A DNA stretch of 52,468 nt from contig NZ_RCZA01000006.1 of NCBI RefSeq assembly GCF_006438925.1, positions 410,206-462,673 of the forward strand, in the 5' to 3' direction. The position numbers and the translations under genes are program-made. Under the pieces are notes generated by a model. The model had not been told where the DNA came from and did not search any database. It saw nothing but the letters and a program-made list of their open reading frames with translations. The DNA comes from Pseudomonas mandelii (GTDB lineage Bacteria > Pseudomonadota > Gammaproteobacteria > Pseudomonadales > Pseudomonadaceae). This document shows positions 43,478-52,255 of this stretch, piece after piece; positions within the stretch are counted from its first letter, which is position 1, and each line of letters opens with the position of its first letter.

Positions 43478-44899
43478 GTGACCCTCCCCCTCGTGGTTGA
43501 CCTCGACGGAACGTTGTTGCGTTCGGACCTATTAGTAGAAACCGGCATGGCATTTATCCGTCGCCATCCATTTCAGCTCTATAAAACGGTAGGCTGGCTG
43601 GCGCAAGGTAAAACTGTGCTGAAGTCGCAACTGGCTTCTGCAACCGATATAGATGTTAATGTTTTACCTTACAACCCAGCCGTGCTGGAGTTGATAAAAA
43701 TTGCAAAAAACGAAAATAGACTCATCGTACTTGCCACCGCCAGCCATTACACTCTGGCCGAGAAAATTGCAGAGTACCTGCAACTTTTTGATCTTGTACT
43801 GGCGACCAATGAAGAACGCAATCTGACAGCAGAGTCCAAGCGGGATTTATTGATTGAACACTTTGGCGAGTCCGGGTTCGACTATGTAGGTAATTCTCAT
43901 GACGACATCCCGGTATGGTCGGCAGCAAGACATGCTTATGTGGTTGAGCCTGAACGAGGCGTTTTGCGTAAAGCACAAGCGATGGGCAACGTTAAACAAA
44001 CGCTTCTGTCGAGTGTAGTACCTTTAAAAAGCTGGGTTTCTGCAATCAGGATCCACCAATGGATGAAGAACGCCCTGATTTTCGTCCCACTTCTTGCGGC
44101 GCACCAAGTAATGAATCCAATGATGGTTCGGCAGGGAATACTTGCGTTCCTGTTATTCGGATTGTGTGCATCCAGCGTTTACATTCTGAATGACCTTCTG
44201 GATTTGGCGGATGATCGTCATCATCATTCAAAAAAATGTAGAGCCTTTGCCTCTGGTGACCTGTCGATCATAACCGGAATTGTGGCGTTCCCGCTCTTGT
44301 TGTGTGCTGCCTTCGCCGGCGCCGCGTTATTTCTACCCTGGCAGTTCTCGGCAGTGCTACTGGCGTATTACGCACTGACACTTGCCTACTCACTTGATCT
44401 AAAGCGCCGCATGTCTATTGACGTCATTGCCCTTGCAGCTCTGTATACATTGAGGATCATAGCCGGTGCGGCAGCGTTCCAGCTTCAGCTAACCTTTTGG
44501 ATGCTGGCTTTCTCGATGTTTATGTTTTTAAGCTTGGCACTGGTCAAACGCTACGCAGAGCTGCGTGATGCCAGAGTAAAAGGGAAAAAAGAGAAAACCC
44601 GGGGTCGCGGTTATTACCCCGGTGACCTCGAAATGATTTCTTCTTTAGGGGCATCCTCCGGATACCTCGCCGTGATGGTGCTGGCGCTCTACATACATGA
44701 CCAAGCGACCATCGCCCTCTACTCAAGCCCCCAGATCATCTGGCTGGCGTGTCCCCTGCTGCTATTTTGGATCACACGTGTCTGGATGCTGACACACCGG
44801 GGTCTAATTCATGAGGACCCCGTTGTATTCGCAATTCGTGACCGGGTCAGTCTAATAGTCGGCGCATTATTTTGTGTTGTTTTTTGGGCAGCAGCATGA
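43478..44899 (+). CDS. HAD phosphatase-UbiA fusion: putative polyprenyl-phosphate phosphoribosyltransferase/phosphatase
   Basis: A 473-residue two-domain protein. Residues about 1-190 are a HAD hydrolase ('DLDGT' with Asp8/Asp10, and 'GNSHDD' at 138-143). The rest is a multi-span UbiA prenyltransferase with 'RIHQWMKN' and the metal-binding 'NDLLDLADD' (238-246). In mycobacteria the UbiA Rv3806c joins PRPP to decaprenyl phosphate and a separate phosphatase removes the 5-phosphate. Fusion with HAD would do both steps. DprE1 and DprE2 follow directly, which supports this reading. I chose GTG 43478 with AAGGA 8 bases upstream; TTG 43448 is the longer option. Confidence 0.88.
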   Translation: MTLPLVVDLDGTLLRSDLLVETGMAFIRRHPFQLYKTVGWLAQGKTVLKSQLASATDIDVNVLPYNPAVLELIKIAKNENRLIVLATASHYTLAEKIAEYLQLFDLVLATNEERNLTAESKRDLLIEHFGESGFDYVGNSHDDIPVWSAARHAYVVEPERGVLRKAQAMGNVKQTLLSSVVPLKSWVSAIRIHQWMKNALIFVPLLAAHQVMNPMMVRQGILAFLLFGLCASSVYILNDLLDLADDRHHHSKKCRAFASGDLSIITGIVAFPLLLCAAFAGAALFLPWQFSAVLLAYYALTLAYSLDLKRRMSIDVIALAALYTLRIIAGAAAFQLQLTFWMLAFSMFMFLSLALVKRYAELRDARVKGKKEKTRGRGYYPGDLEMISSLGASSGYLAVMVLALYIHDQATIALYSSPQIIWLACPLLLFWITRVWMLTHRGLIHEDPVVFAIRDRVSLIVGALFCVVFWAAA

Positions 44900-46212
44900 C
44901 TTCAGATCTTTACTCATGGGGCCGATATCCAAAACATGCACAGACAGCCACGCCATGCAGCTGGAGATCCGAACTACAGGGCGTTCTGACAAGCTTGCGG
45001 GACACTTACGAAGAAACCTTACCATACGGAAATGGCCGTAGTTATGGCGACAGTTGCTTGGCGACCAGTGATCAGGTGATTCAAACACGCTTGATGGATC
45101 GATTCATAAAGGCTGACTGGCAGACAGGCCGCATTATCGTTGAAGCTGGGGTAACACTGGCGCAGATTCTGGATATTGCCATCCCCAACGGCTGGTTCCT
45201 GCCCGTCACTCCCGGCACTCAATTCGTGACGGTTGGCGGTGCCATTGCCAATGATGTCCATGGTAAAAACCACCACCGACGTGGCACTTTCGGTAACCAT
45301 GTCACGCGTTTCGGGCTACTGCGAAGCGATAAGGGTGCACTGGTTTGCTCCTCATATGAAAATCCCAAGTTGTATTCGGCAACCATCGGCGGGCTTGGCC
45401 TCACGGGTATCATCACGTGGGGCGAAATCAACTTGATCTCTATAAATTCCAGTGCTATCGACAGTACAAAAGTGCGTTTCAGCAACCTGAAAGAGTTCTT
45501 TTTATTGGCGGAAGAGCTTGATCATCAACACGAATACAGCGTCGCCTGGATTGATTGCCTGGCGAAAGGAAGTGATGTTGGGAGAGGCGTTTTCATTGTG
45601 GGCGACCATGCACCCTATGGCGAGCTGACGCTCACCAAAAAATCAAAACTCAACGTCCCCTTTGCGCCATTTATATCTCCGATCACCCCACACACGCTAA
45701 AGTGTTTTAACAACATGTACTGGCACGCACAGCCCGCTGAAAGAACGCGTAAAAATGTTCACTACGAGCCCTTCTTCTATCCCTTGGACGGAATTCTTAA
45801 CTGGAACCGAATTTATGGCTCCAAAGGGTTCCAGCAATTCCAGTGCGTCATACCCGATACGCATGCAGAGGCGACAGTCCATGAACTGCTCAGCGCCATC
45901 GCGAAAGCAGGTCAAGGCTCATTTCTGGCCGTCTTGAAACGCTGCGGGGAAATGCCTTCTCCAGGATTGCTGTCTTTTCCAATGCCCGGCACTTCTTTGG
46001 CACTCGACTTCTCACAACACGCTGGACTGGAGTCAGGTTTGTTTCGCCGACTTGATATCATCGTCGCGGAGTCAGGGGGCAGGCTCTATCCAGCCAAAGA
46101 CGCTCATATGAGTGGTGAACATTTTAGAAGCTTCTATCCTGCGTGGGAAAAAGTGGAAGCATTACGCGACCCAGCCCTCAAATCCCGATTTTGGAAAAGA
46201 GTAACGTCATGA
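44896..46212 (+). CDS. dprE1-like: DprE1-like FAD oxidoreductase (decaprenylphosphoryl-ribose 2'-oxidase)
   Basis: A 438-residue PCMH-type flavoenzyme. 'PYGNGRSYGDS' (43-53) and 'GTQFVTVGGAIANDVHGKNH' (107-126, His122) bind FAD as in DprE1. Lys401 in 'RLYPAKD' matches the catalytic Lys418 of Mycobacterium tuberculosis. The site equal to Cys387, the residue hit by benzothiazinones, is Ala369 ('GTSLALDF'). The enzyme would oxidise the ribose C2 hydroxyl of polyprenyl-phospho-ribose. The ATG overlaps the previous stop (ATGA), so translation is coupled. Residue matches to DprE1 are by eye from memory. Confidence 0.9.
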   Translation: MTSDLYSWGRYPKHAQTATPCSWRSELQGVLTSLRDTYEETLPYGNGRSYGDSCLATSDQVIQTRLMDRFIKADWQTGRIIVEAGVTLAQILDIAIPNGWFLPVTPGTQFVTVGGAIANDVHGKNHHRRGTFGNHVTRFGLLRSDKGALVCSSYENPKLYSATIGGLGLTGIITWGEINLISINSSAIDSTKVRFSNLKEFFLLAEELDHQHEYSVAWIDCLAKGSDVGRGVFIVGDHAPYGELTLTKKSKLNVPFAPFISPITPHTLKCFNNMYWHAQPAERTRKNVHYEPFFYPLDGILNWNRIYGSKGFQQFQCVIPDTHAEATVHELLSAIAKAGQGSFLAVLKRCGEMPSPGLLSFPMPGTSLALDFSQHAGLESGLFRRLDIIVAESGGRLYPAKDAHMSGEHFRSFYPAWEKVEALRDPALKSRFWKRVTS

Positions 46213-46949
46213 AGCGAATACTAATAATTGGCGCTACGTCCGCCATCGCCGCAGCGTGCGCCCGGCTCTGGGCAAAAGACGGCGCTGAGTTTTTTCTGGT
46301 AGGACGTAATACCGAAAAACTTGAACAGGTTTCCAACGACCTGAAAGTTCATGGCGCAACAGCAGTGAGTTCTTACCGTCTGGACGCCACTGATATCGCG
46401 GCACACTCAGTGATGATGAAAAACTGTTTGACCACGCTGAAACAGATTGATATCGCACTCATTGCCCATGGCACACTGCCCGATCAAAAAGCGTGTGAAA
46501 ACGACGTTAATCTAGCGCTGCAAGAGCTGTCCAACAACGCTATTTCTGTCATCGCGTTACTCACGTTGCTGGGCAATCAATTTGAAATTCAAAGACATGG
46601 CTCATTGGCGGTCATTTCTTCGGTAGCTGGCGACAGGGGCCGACCCTCCAACTATTTATACGGCACAGCAAAAGCTGCCGTTTCCACATTCTGCGAGGGT
46701 TTGCGCGCAAGACTGTTCAAAGTCGGCGTTTCGGTGACTACCATCAAACCCGGTTTTGTTCAAACACCTATGACCAAGGGGCTCAACCTGCCTCCCCTGC
46801 TGATAGCACAACCTGAAAAGGTAGCACTTAGCATTGTCAAAGCGGTGCAAAATAAAACCAACACGCTGTACACCCCAACATTCTGGGCACTGATAATGCT
46901 TATTATCAAACATTTACCAAACTTTATATTCAAGCGGATAAATCTATAG
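46209..46949 (+). CDS. dprE2-like: DprE2-like SDR (2'-keto reductase of the arabinose donor pathway)
   Basis: A 246-residue SDR with the unusual nucleotide loop 'GATSAIA' (8-14) typical of DprE2 rather than the common TGxxxGxG. Ser137/138 and the Tyr151-Lys155 pair ('YGTAK') complete the active site. With DprE1 it would turn polyprenyl-phospho-ribose into the arabinose epimer by oxidation and reduction at C2. The last 25 residues are hydrophobic and basic and may touch the membrane. The ATG overlaps the dprE1 stop. Confidence 0.9.
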   Translation: MKRILIIGATSAIAAACARLWAKDGAEFFLVGRNTEKLEQVSNDLKVHGATAVSSYRLDATDIAAHSVMMKNCLTTLKQIDIALIAHGTLPDQKACENDVNLALQELSNNAISVIALLTLLGNQFEIQRHGSLAVISSVAGDRGRPSNYLYGTAKAAVSTFCEGLRARLFKVGVSVTTIKPGFVQTPMTKGLNLPPLLIAQPEKVALSIVKAVQNKTNTLYTPTFWALIMLIIKHLPNFIFKRINL

Positions 46950-47011
46950 TCAGATTTACTGCAAGTGATAAAACTGTATACATCCAGCTTCATCGATAAC
47001 AGGGCTCTTCA

Positions 47012-48634
47012 ATGTCAGCTTTAAATACCCTAGGCAATCTGCTTCAAAGGCATTTATTACTAATTGCCCTAGTCATTGTCATTCTGTTGAACCTGTACTA
47101 CCTGAAGACGTACCCTATCAATATTGCTGCCTTTGACTATCCAAATTATGCTCAGATGATTTTCTCCAGTGTATCCAATCTTATCCACGCCAGTGGATAT
47201 ACTTTGGCCGCACGCTTCGCACTCGATTTTGCTGGCGTACCCAACGGAGTAGACATCTATAATTTTAAATGGTTGCGACACTTACAGCACATTCATTTTT
47301 ACGTCCACTTGTTCGCCATCGCAATTAGCACATTCATGTGCAATAAAGTATTTGGTAAAATCTCAGCCACACTTATGTGCCTAGCGTGGGGTGGCAGTCT
47401 GTTTTTCATGGGCGGGGTCAATTCCATCGGACCGGACTGGCTACAAGGAGACTTTCTTGCCATCGCACTGCTGACCGCTCTCTGGGCGTTCGATGTAAAA
47501 AATGATGCAAAAATAATTTTGTATGTACTGTCCGCAGTTATTCTTACGGTTGCCTACCTTGTAAAGTTCAATTCCTTGGTAATCGCCCCTGTCATTGCGA
47601 TGTTAGTAATTTTTGACAGCAAGGACTGGACTTGGAAAATCGCGACAGCCATCGTCACCCTATCGGCGAGCACCACAATTATATTTGTATTTGTCGAAAC
47701 CTTTCACTACCCGACGACCAATTCACGGCAACTGAGTTACGATCATGCTTGGGTTCTAATTGACGCAATACCAAACAACTACATCACTCAGGAACCAAAC
47801 AAGCTGGGAATCAACAGTTTGAGGTGGCGGGCCCTTGGCGCAATTTTACCACCGGAATATTTCAGGGCTGCAGCCTATCAAGACGTTGATTGGGGCGCAC
47901 CAAAAGAAGTAAGAGCCCCCTACCTCGCACAATATAATTATCTGATGAACGCATCGCGCTCGGAGTTGATTGATTTCACGACCAAGCATCCCCTGCCTGA
48001 AACATTTGACATTCATGTTTCGGCCATTCCCGGCTATTACTATATCGGGCTTCCGCAAACAGACGCCCTAGGTATAGCCGTGTATAAAGAATCGGTGCTG
48101 GCGATACCCGCCGCCTACATCGCGAAATTGATCACGGGGTGGTTAGCTTTTTTCATCGAAAAACCATTCCAACTCACACCTTTAAAATCAAATAGCTTGG
48201 ATCTGCTTATTGGTGACAATATTCAAGCAGATGGCAGCGTTAAACTGACCCCCCCTCCGGGCCGTATACCTCAACACTTGCTGTACTGGAATCCTGCCGA
48301 GAAAGCACAACACCAAGGCATGGCGTTTTTTGGTTGGATGAATTTTCTGACTCCGCCACCTTGGGTCTATGCCTTGCTGGCGTTCGTCTCATGTATCGCT
48401 ATATCTAAAACACAAAACATCAGAAAAGCCTTCCAGGCAAGCTTGTTAGTCTTGTCTACAGCATTACTGGTTAGTTCTTCGTTGATGCTACTGACTGTTC
48501 GATCCAAGGAAATGCTTGCACTGTTGCCCATAGCAAGTATCTTTCTCAGTTTTGGTTTTTCTAGCTGCATCAATTACTGCCTGAAACGAAGATCCAACTT
48601 AAGTATGCTGGGCTTAAATGGAGAGCCAAAATGA
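47012..48634 (+). CDS. GT-C-like polytopic membrane glycosyltransferase candidate
   Basis: A 540-residue membrane protein with about nine to eleven spans, a first span at 14-31, and a large loop in the middle and near 390-450. The first outer loop holds 'AAFDYPNYAQ' with Asp42, the position where GT-C enzymes keep a catalytic acid. I do not recognise a named family. Its place after dprE2 equals that of the arabinosyltransferase AftA in mycobacteria, so it is the best candidate to use polyprenyl-phospho-arabinose. This is inferred from context. It is separated from dprE2 by 62 bases and overlaps the next ATG. Confidence 0.6.
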   Translation: MSALNTLGNLLQRHLLLIALVIVILLNLYYLKTYPINIAAFDYPNYAQMIFSSVSNLIHASGYTLAARFALDFAGVPNGVDIYNFKWLRHLQHIHFYVHLFAIAISTFMCNKVFGKISATLMCLAWGGSLFFMGGVNSIGPDWLQGDFLAIALLTALWAFDVKNDAKIILYVLSAVILTVAYLVKFNSLVIAPVIAMLVIFDSKDWTWKIATAIVTLSASTTIIFVFVETFHYPTTNSRQLSYDHAWVLIDAIPNNYITQEPNKLGINSLRWRALGAILPPEYFRAAAYQDVDWGAPKEVRAPYLAQYNYLMNASRSELIDFTTKHPLPETFDIHVSAIPGYYYIGLPQTDALGIAVYKESVLAIPAAYIAKLITGWLAFFIEKPFQLTPLKSNSLDLLIGDNIQADGSVKLTPPPGRIPQHLLYWNPAEKAQHQGMAFFGWMNFLTPPPWVYALLAFVSCIAISKTQNIRKAFQASLLVLSTALLVSSSLMLLTVRSKEMLALLPIASIFLSFGFSSCINYCLKRRSNLSMLGLNGEPK

Positions 48635-49560
48635 AAATAATTCTTCCAGGCGGAGCAGGTTTGGTCGGGCAAAATTTGGTGGCACGTTTAAAAAGCCGCG
48701 GATACACTGACATCGTGGTGCTCGACAAACACCGAACGAACCTCGCCATATTAAAGTCTGTTCACCCAGAACTGACTATTGAGTATGCGGACCTTTCAAA
48801 AAAAGGTAGTTGGAGCGAACACTTTGTTGGCTCGGCAGTGGTCGTCATGCTACAAGCTCAAATCGGTGGCAATATCTATCAAGAATTCGTACAAAACAAT
48901 GTGATTTCAACACGCCTAATACTGGACTTGATAAAGGCCAATCCGAACATGCACCTTGTTCACATTAGCTCGTCTGTACTGGAATCTAAAGCCGACGACT
49001 TCTATACGCAAACAAAGCGTGAACAAGAGGAGTTGGTATTAGCCAGCAATATTTCCTGCCCGATTCTTCGACCAACCCTTATGTATGGCTGGTTTGACCG
49101 CAAGCACCTCGGCTGGCTTGCCCGCTTCATGAAAAAAACGCCAGTGTACCCAATCCCCGGCGACGGTAAGTTTATGCGCCAGCCTCTTTACGCCGGTGAT
49201 TTCTCCAACATCATTATCAGTTGTATCGAGCAGCAAAAAAAACAAGGTATTTTCAATATTTCCGGACATGAAAAAATTGATTACATTGATATCATTCGCG
49301 AAATAAAACGAGTGACTCACTCGAAAACAAAAATCGTGAAAATACCCTATACACTTTTTTATGCCTTGCTTTGGATGTGGGCACTCTTTGATAAAAACCC
49401 GCCCTTTACAACGCAACAGTTAGCGGCCCTGAGTACAAAAGATGAGTTTGAAGTCATCGACTGGCCTTCAATCTTTGGGGTTCCCTACACCCCCTTTGCC
49501 ATCGCCATAGACGAAACATTTAATCATCCAATCTATAGCAATATTGTGCTGGAATTTTAA
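48631..49560 (+). CDS. Extended SDR, NAD-dependent epimerase/dehydratase family
   Basis: A 309-residue extended SDR: 'GGAGLVG' (7-13) binds NAD, Ser113-115 lies on the active strand, and Tyr125-Lys129 ('YTQTK') is the catalytic pair. The C-terminal part is shaped for nucleotide- or lipid-linked sugar binding. The substrate is not readable. The ATG overlaps the stop of the membrane protein, so it belongs to the operon. It may make a further modification of a sugar. Confidence 0.85.
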   Translation: MKIILPGGAGLVGQNLVARLKSRGYTDIVVLDKHRTNLAILKSVHPELTIEYADLSKKGSWSEHFVGSAVVVMLQAQIGGNIYQEFVQNNVISTRLILDLIKANPNMHLVHISSSVLESKADDFYTQTKREQEELVLASNISCPILRPTLMYGWFDRKHLGWLARFMKKTPVYPIPGDGKFMRQPLYAGDFSNIIISCIEQQKKQGIFNISGHEKIDYIDIIREIKRVTHSKTKIVKIPYTLFYALLWMWALFDKNPPFTTQQLAALSTKDEFEVIDWPSIFGVPYTPFAIAIDETFNHPIYSNIVLEF

Positions 49561-50849
49561 TGATGGGACAGCGAATCGCCGTATTAGGCGCAGGACCAAT
49601 GGGATTGGCAGTTGCTTATCAACTGGCCAAAGACGGGCACACTCCTATTTTGTTCGAAGCGGACGATCGTATCGGGGGGATGACTGCGTCTTTCGATTTT
49701 TCGGGTCTGACCATAGAACGCTATTATCATTTCCATTGCATCTCTGACAGCGATTTTCTGACCATTCTGGACGAACTTGACCTGGCTGAAAAAATGCGCT
49801 GGGTTGAAACAAAAATGGGTTACTGGTACCAAGACCGGCTGCAATCCTGGGGAAATCCGGCAGCACTGCTGAAGTTTAAAGGGCTCAGTTTTCAGGCCAA
49901 ATTCCGCTACGGACTGTTTGCATTCCTGTGCACCAAACGTAATGACTGGAAGCCTTTGGACTCTGTCGAAGCCACCGGTTGGATTCGAAAATGGGTGGGG
50001 GCTGAAGCTTGGGAAGTACTTTGGCGCCGCTTGTTTGATTACAAATTCTATGAGTACAGCGACAATTTATCCGCTGCCTGGATCTGGAGTCGAATCCGCC
50101 GTATCGGAAGATCGCGTTACAGCTTGTTCAAGGAAAAACTTGGTTATCTTGAGGGTGGCTCTCAGACGCTTCTTGATGCATTGAAAGCCAGTATCGAAGC
50201 ACACGGCGGTGAGATTAAACTGAAATCCCCAGTCGAACGAGTCGTCATTGAAAACGGTATGATTCAGGGCTTGAACGTGGCAGGGGAGTTTTTGAAGTTC
50301 GATAAGGTAATCAGTACCGTACCGTTGCCCTACGTACCAAAATTGATACCGGACTTGCCTGAAGACGTTCAGAACCGCTTTAAATCACTGAAAAATATCG
50401 CTGTCGTTTGCGTAATCGTCAAGTTAAAAAAGCCGCTGACCGAAAATTTTTGGCTCAACACCAACGACCCGGAGATGGACATTCCCGGGTTAGTGGAATA
50501 CAGCAACTTGAGACCGCTGGATCAACACATCGTTTACATTCCTTTCTACCTACCCGGCGAGCACCCTAAGTTTCAAGACTCGGACGAAACCTTTTTCGAA
50601 AAGGTTCGCTATTACTTGAAGAAAATAAATCCAGAGTTACAAGCTGAAGACATCGTTGAATTACGCGCCAGCCGTTACCGCTATGCTCAGCCGATCTGCG
50701 ACCCGGAATATCTGGACAAGCTTCCCTCTGTATCGCTGCCCGTTAAAGGGTTATGGGTTGCCGACACCTCCTACTACTATCCTGAGGATCGAGGTATTTC
50801 GGAAAGTATCGGTTTTGGTAGAAAATTAGCGAAACAGGCGAGCCAATGA
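49560..50849 (+). CDS. FAD-dependent oxidoreductase/mutase-like protein
   Basis: A 429-residue flavoprotein. The FAD-binding 'GAGPMG' (10-15) with Glu33, and 'RIGGM' (37-41), are typical of the amine oxidase/UDP-galactopyranose mutase superfamily. The C terminus keeps 'GLWVADTSYYYPEDRGISES', the second FAD contact. A role in changing a pyranose to a furanose is possible but unproven; a desaturase or oxidase is equally open. The start overlaps the epimerase stop (TAATG). Confidence 0.8.
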   Translation: MMGQRIAVLGAGPMGLAVAYQLAKDGHTPILFEADDRIGGMTASFDFSGLTIERYYHFHCISDSDFLTILDELDLAEKMRWVETKMGYWYQDRLQSWGNPAALLKFKGLSFQAKFRYGLFAFLCTKRNDWKPLDSVEATGWIRKWVGAEAWEVLWRRLFDYKFYEYSDNLSAAWIWSRIRRIGRSRYSLFKEKLGYLEGGSQTLLDALKASIEAHGGEIKLKSPVERVVIENGMIQGLNVAGEFLKFDKVISTVPLPYVPKLIPDLPEDVQNRFKSLKNIAVVCVIVKLKKPLTENFWLNTNDPEMDIPGLVEYSNLRPLDQHIVYIPFYLPGEHPKFQDSDETFFEKVRYYLKKINPELQAEDIVELRASRYRYAQPICDPEYLDKLPSVSLPVKGLWVADTSYYYPEDRGISESIGFGRKLAKQASQ

Positions 50850-51262
50850 TCAGGTATCTATTCACTAAGCAGTTTGTAGGTTTTGCGGCAGCCGGCGGGT
50901 TCGCCGCATTCCTGAATTGGCTTTCGCGAATAATATTCAGTCTCTGGATGCCGTTCTCATGGGCAATCGTGCTTGCCTACGTAGTGGGAATGGCAACAGC
51001 ATTTTCGTTAAATCGGATGTTCATTTTCAAAAAATCGGAAAAGTCAGTCATCGAGCAAGCAAAAGGCTTTGTTTTTATGAACCTGCTGTCATTTCCGATT
51101 GTTTGGTTTTCCGCGATAAAAATAAATGAGGGCCTGCAGGCACTCGGCTACCACGCCTATACTGAATCAATTGCCCACGCAATAGCGGTTACGCTGCCGA
51201 CTATCACAACTTTCCTTTTCTATAAAATATTCGCGTTTAGAGATATTCCGGGAAGTAGATAA
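50846..51262 (+). CDS. GtrA-family membrane protein, putative polyprenyl-phospho-sugar flippase
   Basis: A 138-residue protein with four membrane spans, the normal GtrA plan ('FVGFAAAGGFAAFLNW' in the first span, 'NRMFIF' after the second). GtrA proteins move or help move lipid-linked sugars across the membrane. In mycobacteria a GtrA member (Rv3789) lies beside dprE1, which matches this operon. It is the last gene, overlapping the previous stop by 4 bases. A hairpin follows. Confidence 0.9.
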   Translation: MIRYLFTKQFVGFAAAGGFAAFLNWLSRIIFSLWMPFSWAIVLAYVVGMATAFSLNRMFIFKKSEKSVIEQAKGFVFMNLLSFPIVWFSAIKINEGLQALGYHAYTESIAHAIAVTLPTITTFLFYKIFAFRDIPGSR

Positions 51263-51269
51263 AACGTGT

Positions 51270-51290
51270 GCGCGGCGGCTCAGGCCGCGC
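51270..51290 (+). terminator. Possible terminator hairpin of the glycan operon
   Basis: GCGCGGC / GCCGCGC stem with a 7-base loop, 8 bases after the GtrA stop. There is no T-run, so termination is uncertain. Confidence 0.5.
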
Positions 51291-51448
51291 GCATTCATCC
51301 CAAGTTACTAGACTCACGTCCTCATCTAATATCCTTCTTTATCATGGAACGTGCTCAAGAAGCGTAAGCACTCCATGAAGCCCACATTCCAAGTCGAAAT
51401 CTGATGCTCGAAGCTGTGCTCCCGAACTCTTTCTGGAGCCAGCACCTC

Positions 51449-51807
51449 ATGATGTGCCCCGATGCAAAAGTCGAAAAAGTGTACCTCTACCCCAAGCCCG
51501 TGGACTTCCGAAAGTCTATCGATGGCCTGGCTGCGCTGGTCGAGCTGGATATTAAAGTCGCCGTGTTCGACCCCGTGCTTTTTGTTTTTCTGAATCGCCA
51601 CCGTAATCGAGTGAAATCCTCTACTGGGAGCGCAACGGCTTTTGCCTTTGGCTCAAGCATCTCAAGTCAGAGCGCTTCAAAACATCACCCGACGTCACCG
51701 AGGAAGCCATCGTGTTAAGCGTTCAGGAACTGAATTGGTTGCTCGACGGCTTTGATCTGTGGCGCAACCGACCACATCAGGTTTTGACTCCAGGATTTGT
51801 CGGCTGA
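51449..51807 (+). pseudogene. tnpB: IS66 TnpB (Orf2), frameshifted
   Basis: Starts 'MMCPDAKVEKVYLYPKPVDF', the IS66 Orf2 signature. At 51614-51616 three A replace the four seen in the second copy (52421-52424), which shifts the frame. The rest of the protein, 'ILYWERNGFCLWLKHLKSER' to 'LLDGFDLWRNRPHQ', continues in another frame to the stop at 51805. It is broken by a single base loss. Confidence 0.88.
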
Positions 51808-51823
51808 CGGGTATAATCCGGGC

Positions 51824-52212
51824 ATGAATTTGATGCCCGAAAACCTCCCCGATGACCCTGTTCTGCTCAAGCAAATGTTGCTTGAGGCATTTCGAGACGG
51901 TGTTAAGCCGACACGGTATCGATATACCGAGGCAAACACTGGCGCGCGGGGTGATCCAGTGCAGCGAACACTTTCAACCACTGCTGAACCTGATGCGCGA
52001 CTGATTACTGGAAAGCCCAAACCCGCGTCCAGGTACTTAAAGAGCCAATCCTGGCCCAGCTGAAAAGCTGGCTGGAAAAAACACAGCCGCAGGTCACTTC
52101 GCAAAGCGCACTGGGCAAGGCCGTTAATTATCTGGCCAGCAACTGGAGCCGGCTGGAGCGTTACGTGGAGGGTAACCGCTCCATGAACCCCACATTCAAA
52201 GCCAGCAGTTGA
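51824..52212 (+). pseudogene. tnpC: IS66 TnpC transposase, internally deleted
   Basis: ATG 51824 begins 'MNLMPENLPDDPVLLKQMLL', as IS66 transposases do. The match is lost after about 30 residues. A later piece in another frame (52009-52212) has 'LAQLKSWLEKTQPQVTSQSA' and 'NYLASNWSRLERYVEGN', the C-terminal DDE-domain region. The catalytic middle is deleted, so the element cannot move by itself. Confidence 0.78.
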
Positions 52213-52255
52213 TCCCCGAAGCTGTACTCCGATTTCTCTCTGGAGCCAGCACGTC

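Noticed and set aside
42999..43553. 184-codon minus-strand frame as an intact gene
   Set aside because: Only its last third is WbpM-like; the rest crosses the start of the divergent operon and is not coding in style.
43478..51262. Reading the operon as a quinone or heme pathway because of UbiA and the flavoproteins
   Set aside because: The HAD fusion, DprE1-type 'VHGKNHH' motif, DprE2-type loop and GtrA fit lipid-linked sugar synthesis much better.
51784..51817. TTGACT and TATAAT as a promoter for the tnpC remnant
   Set aside because: The spacer is 22 bases, too long for a good sigma-70 promoter; chance match cannot be excluded.
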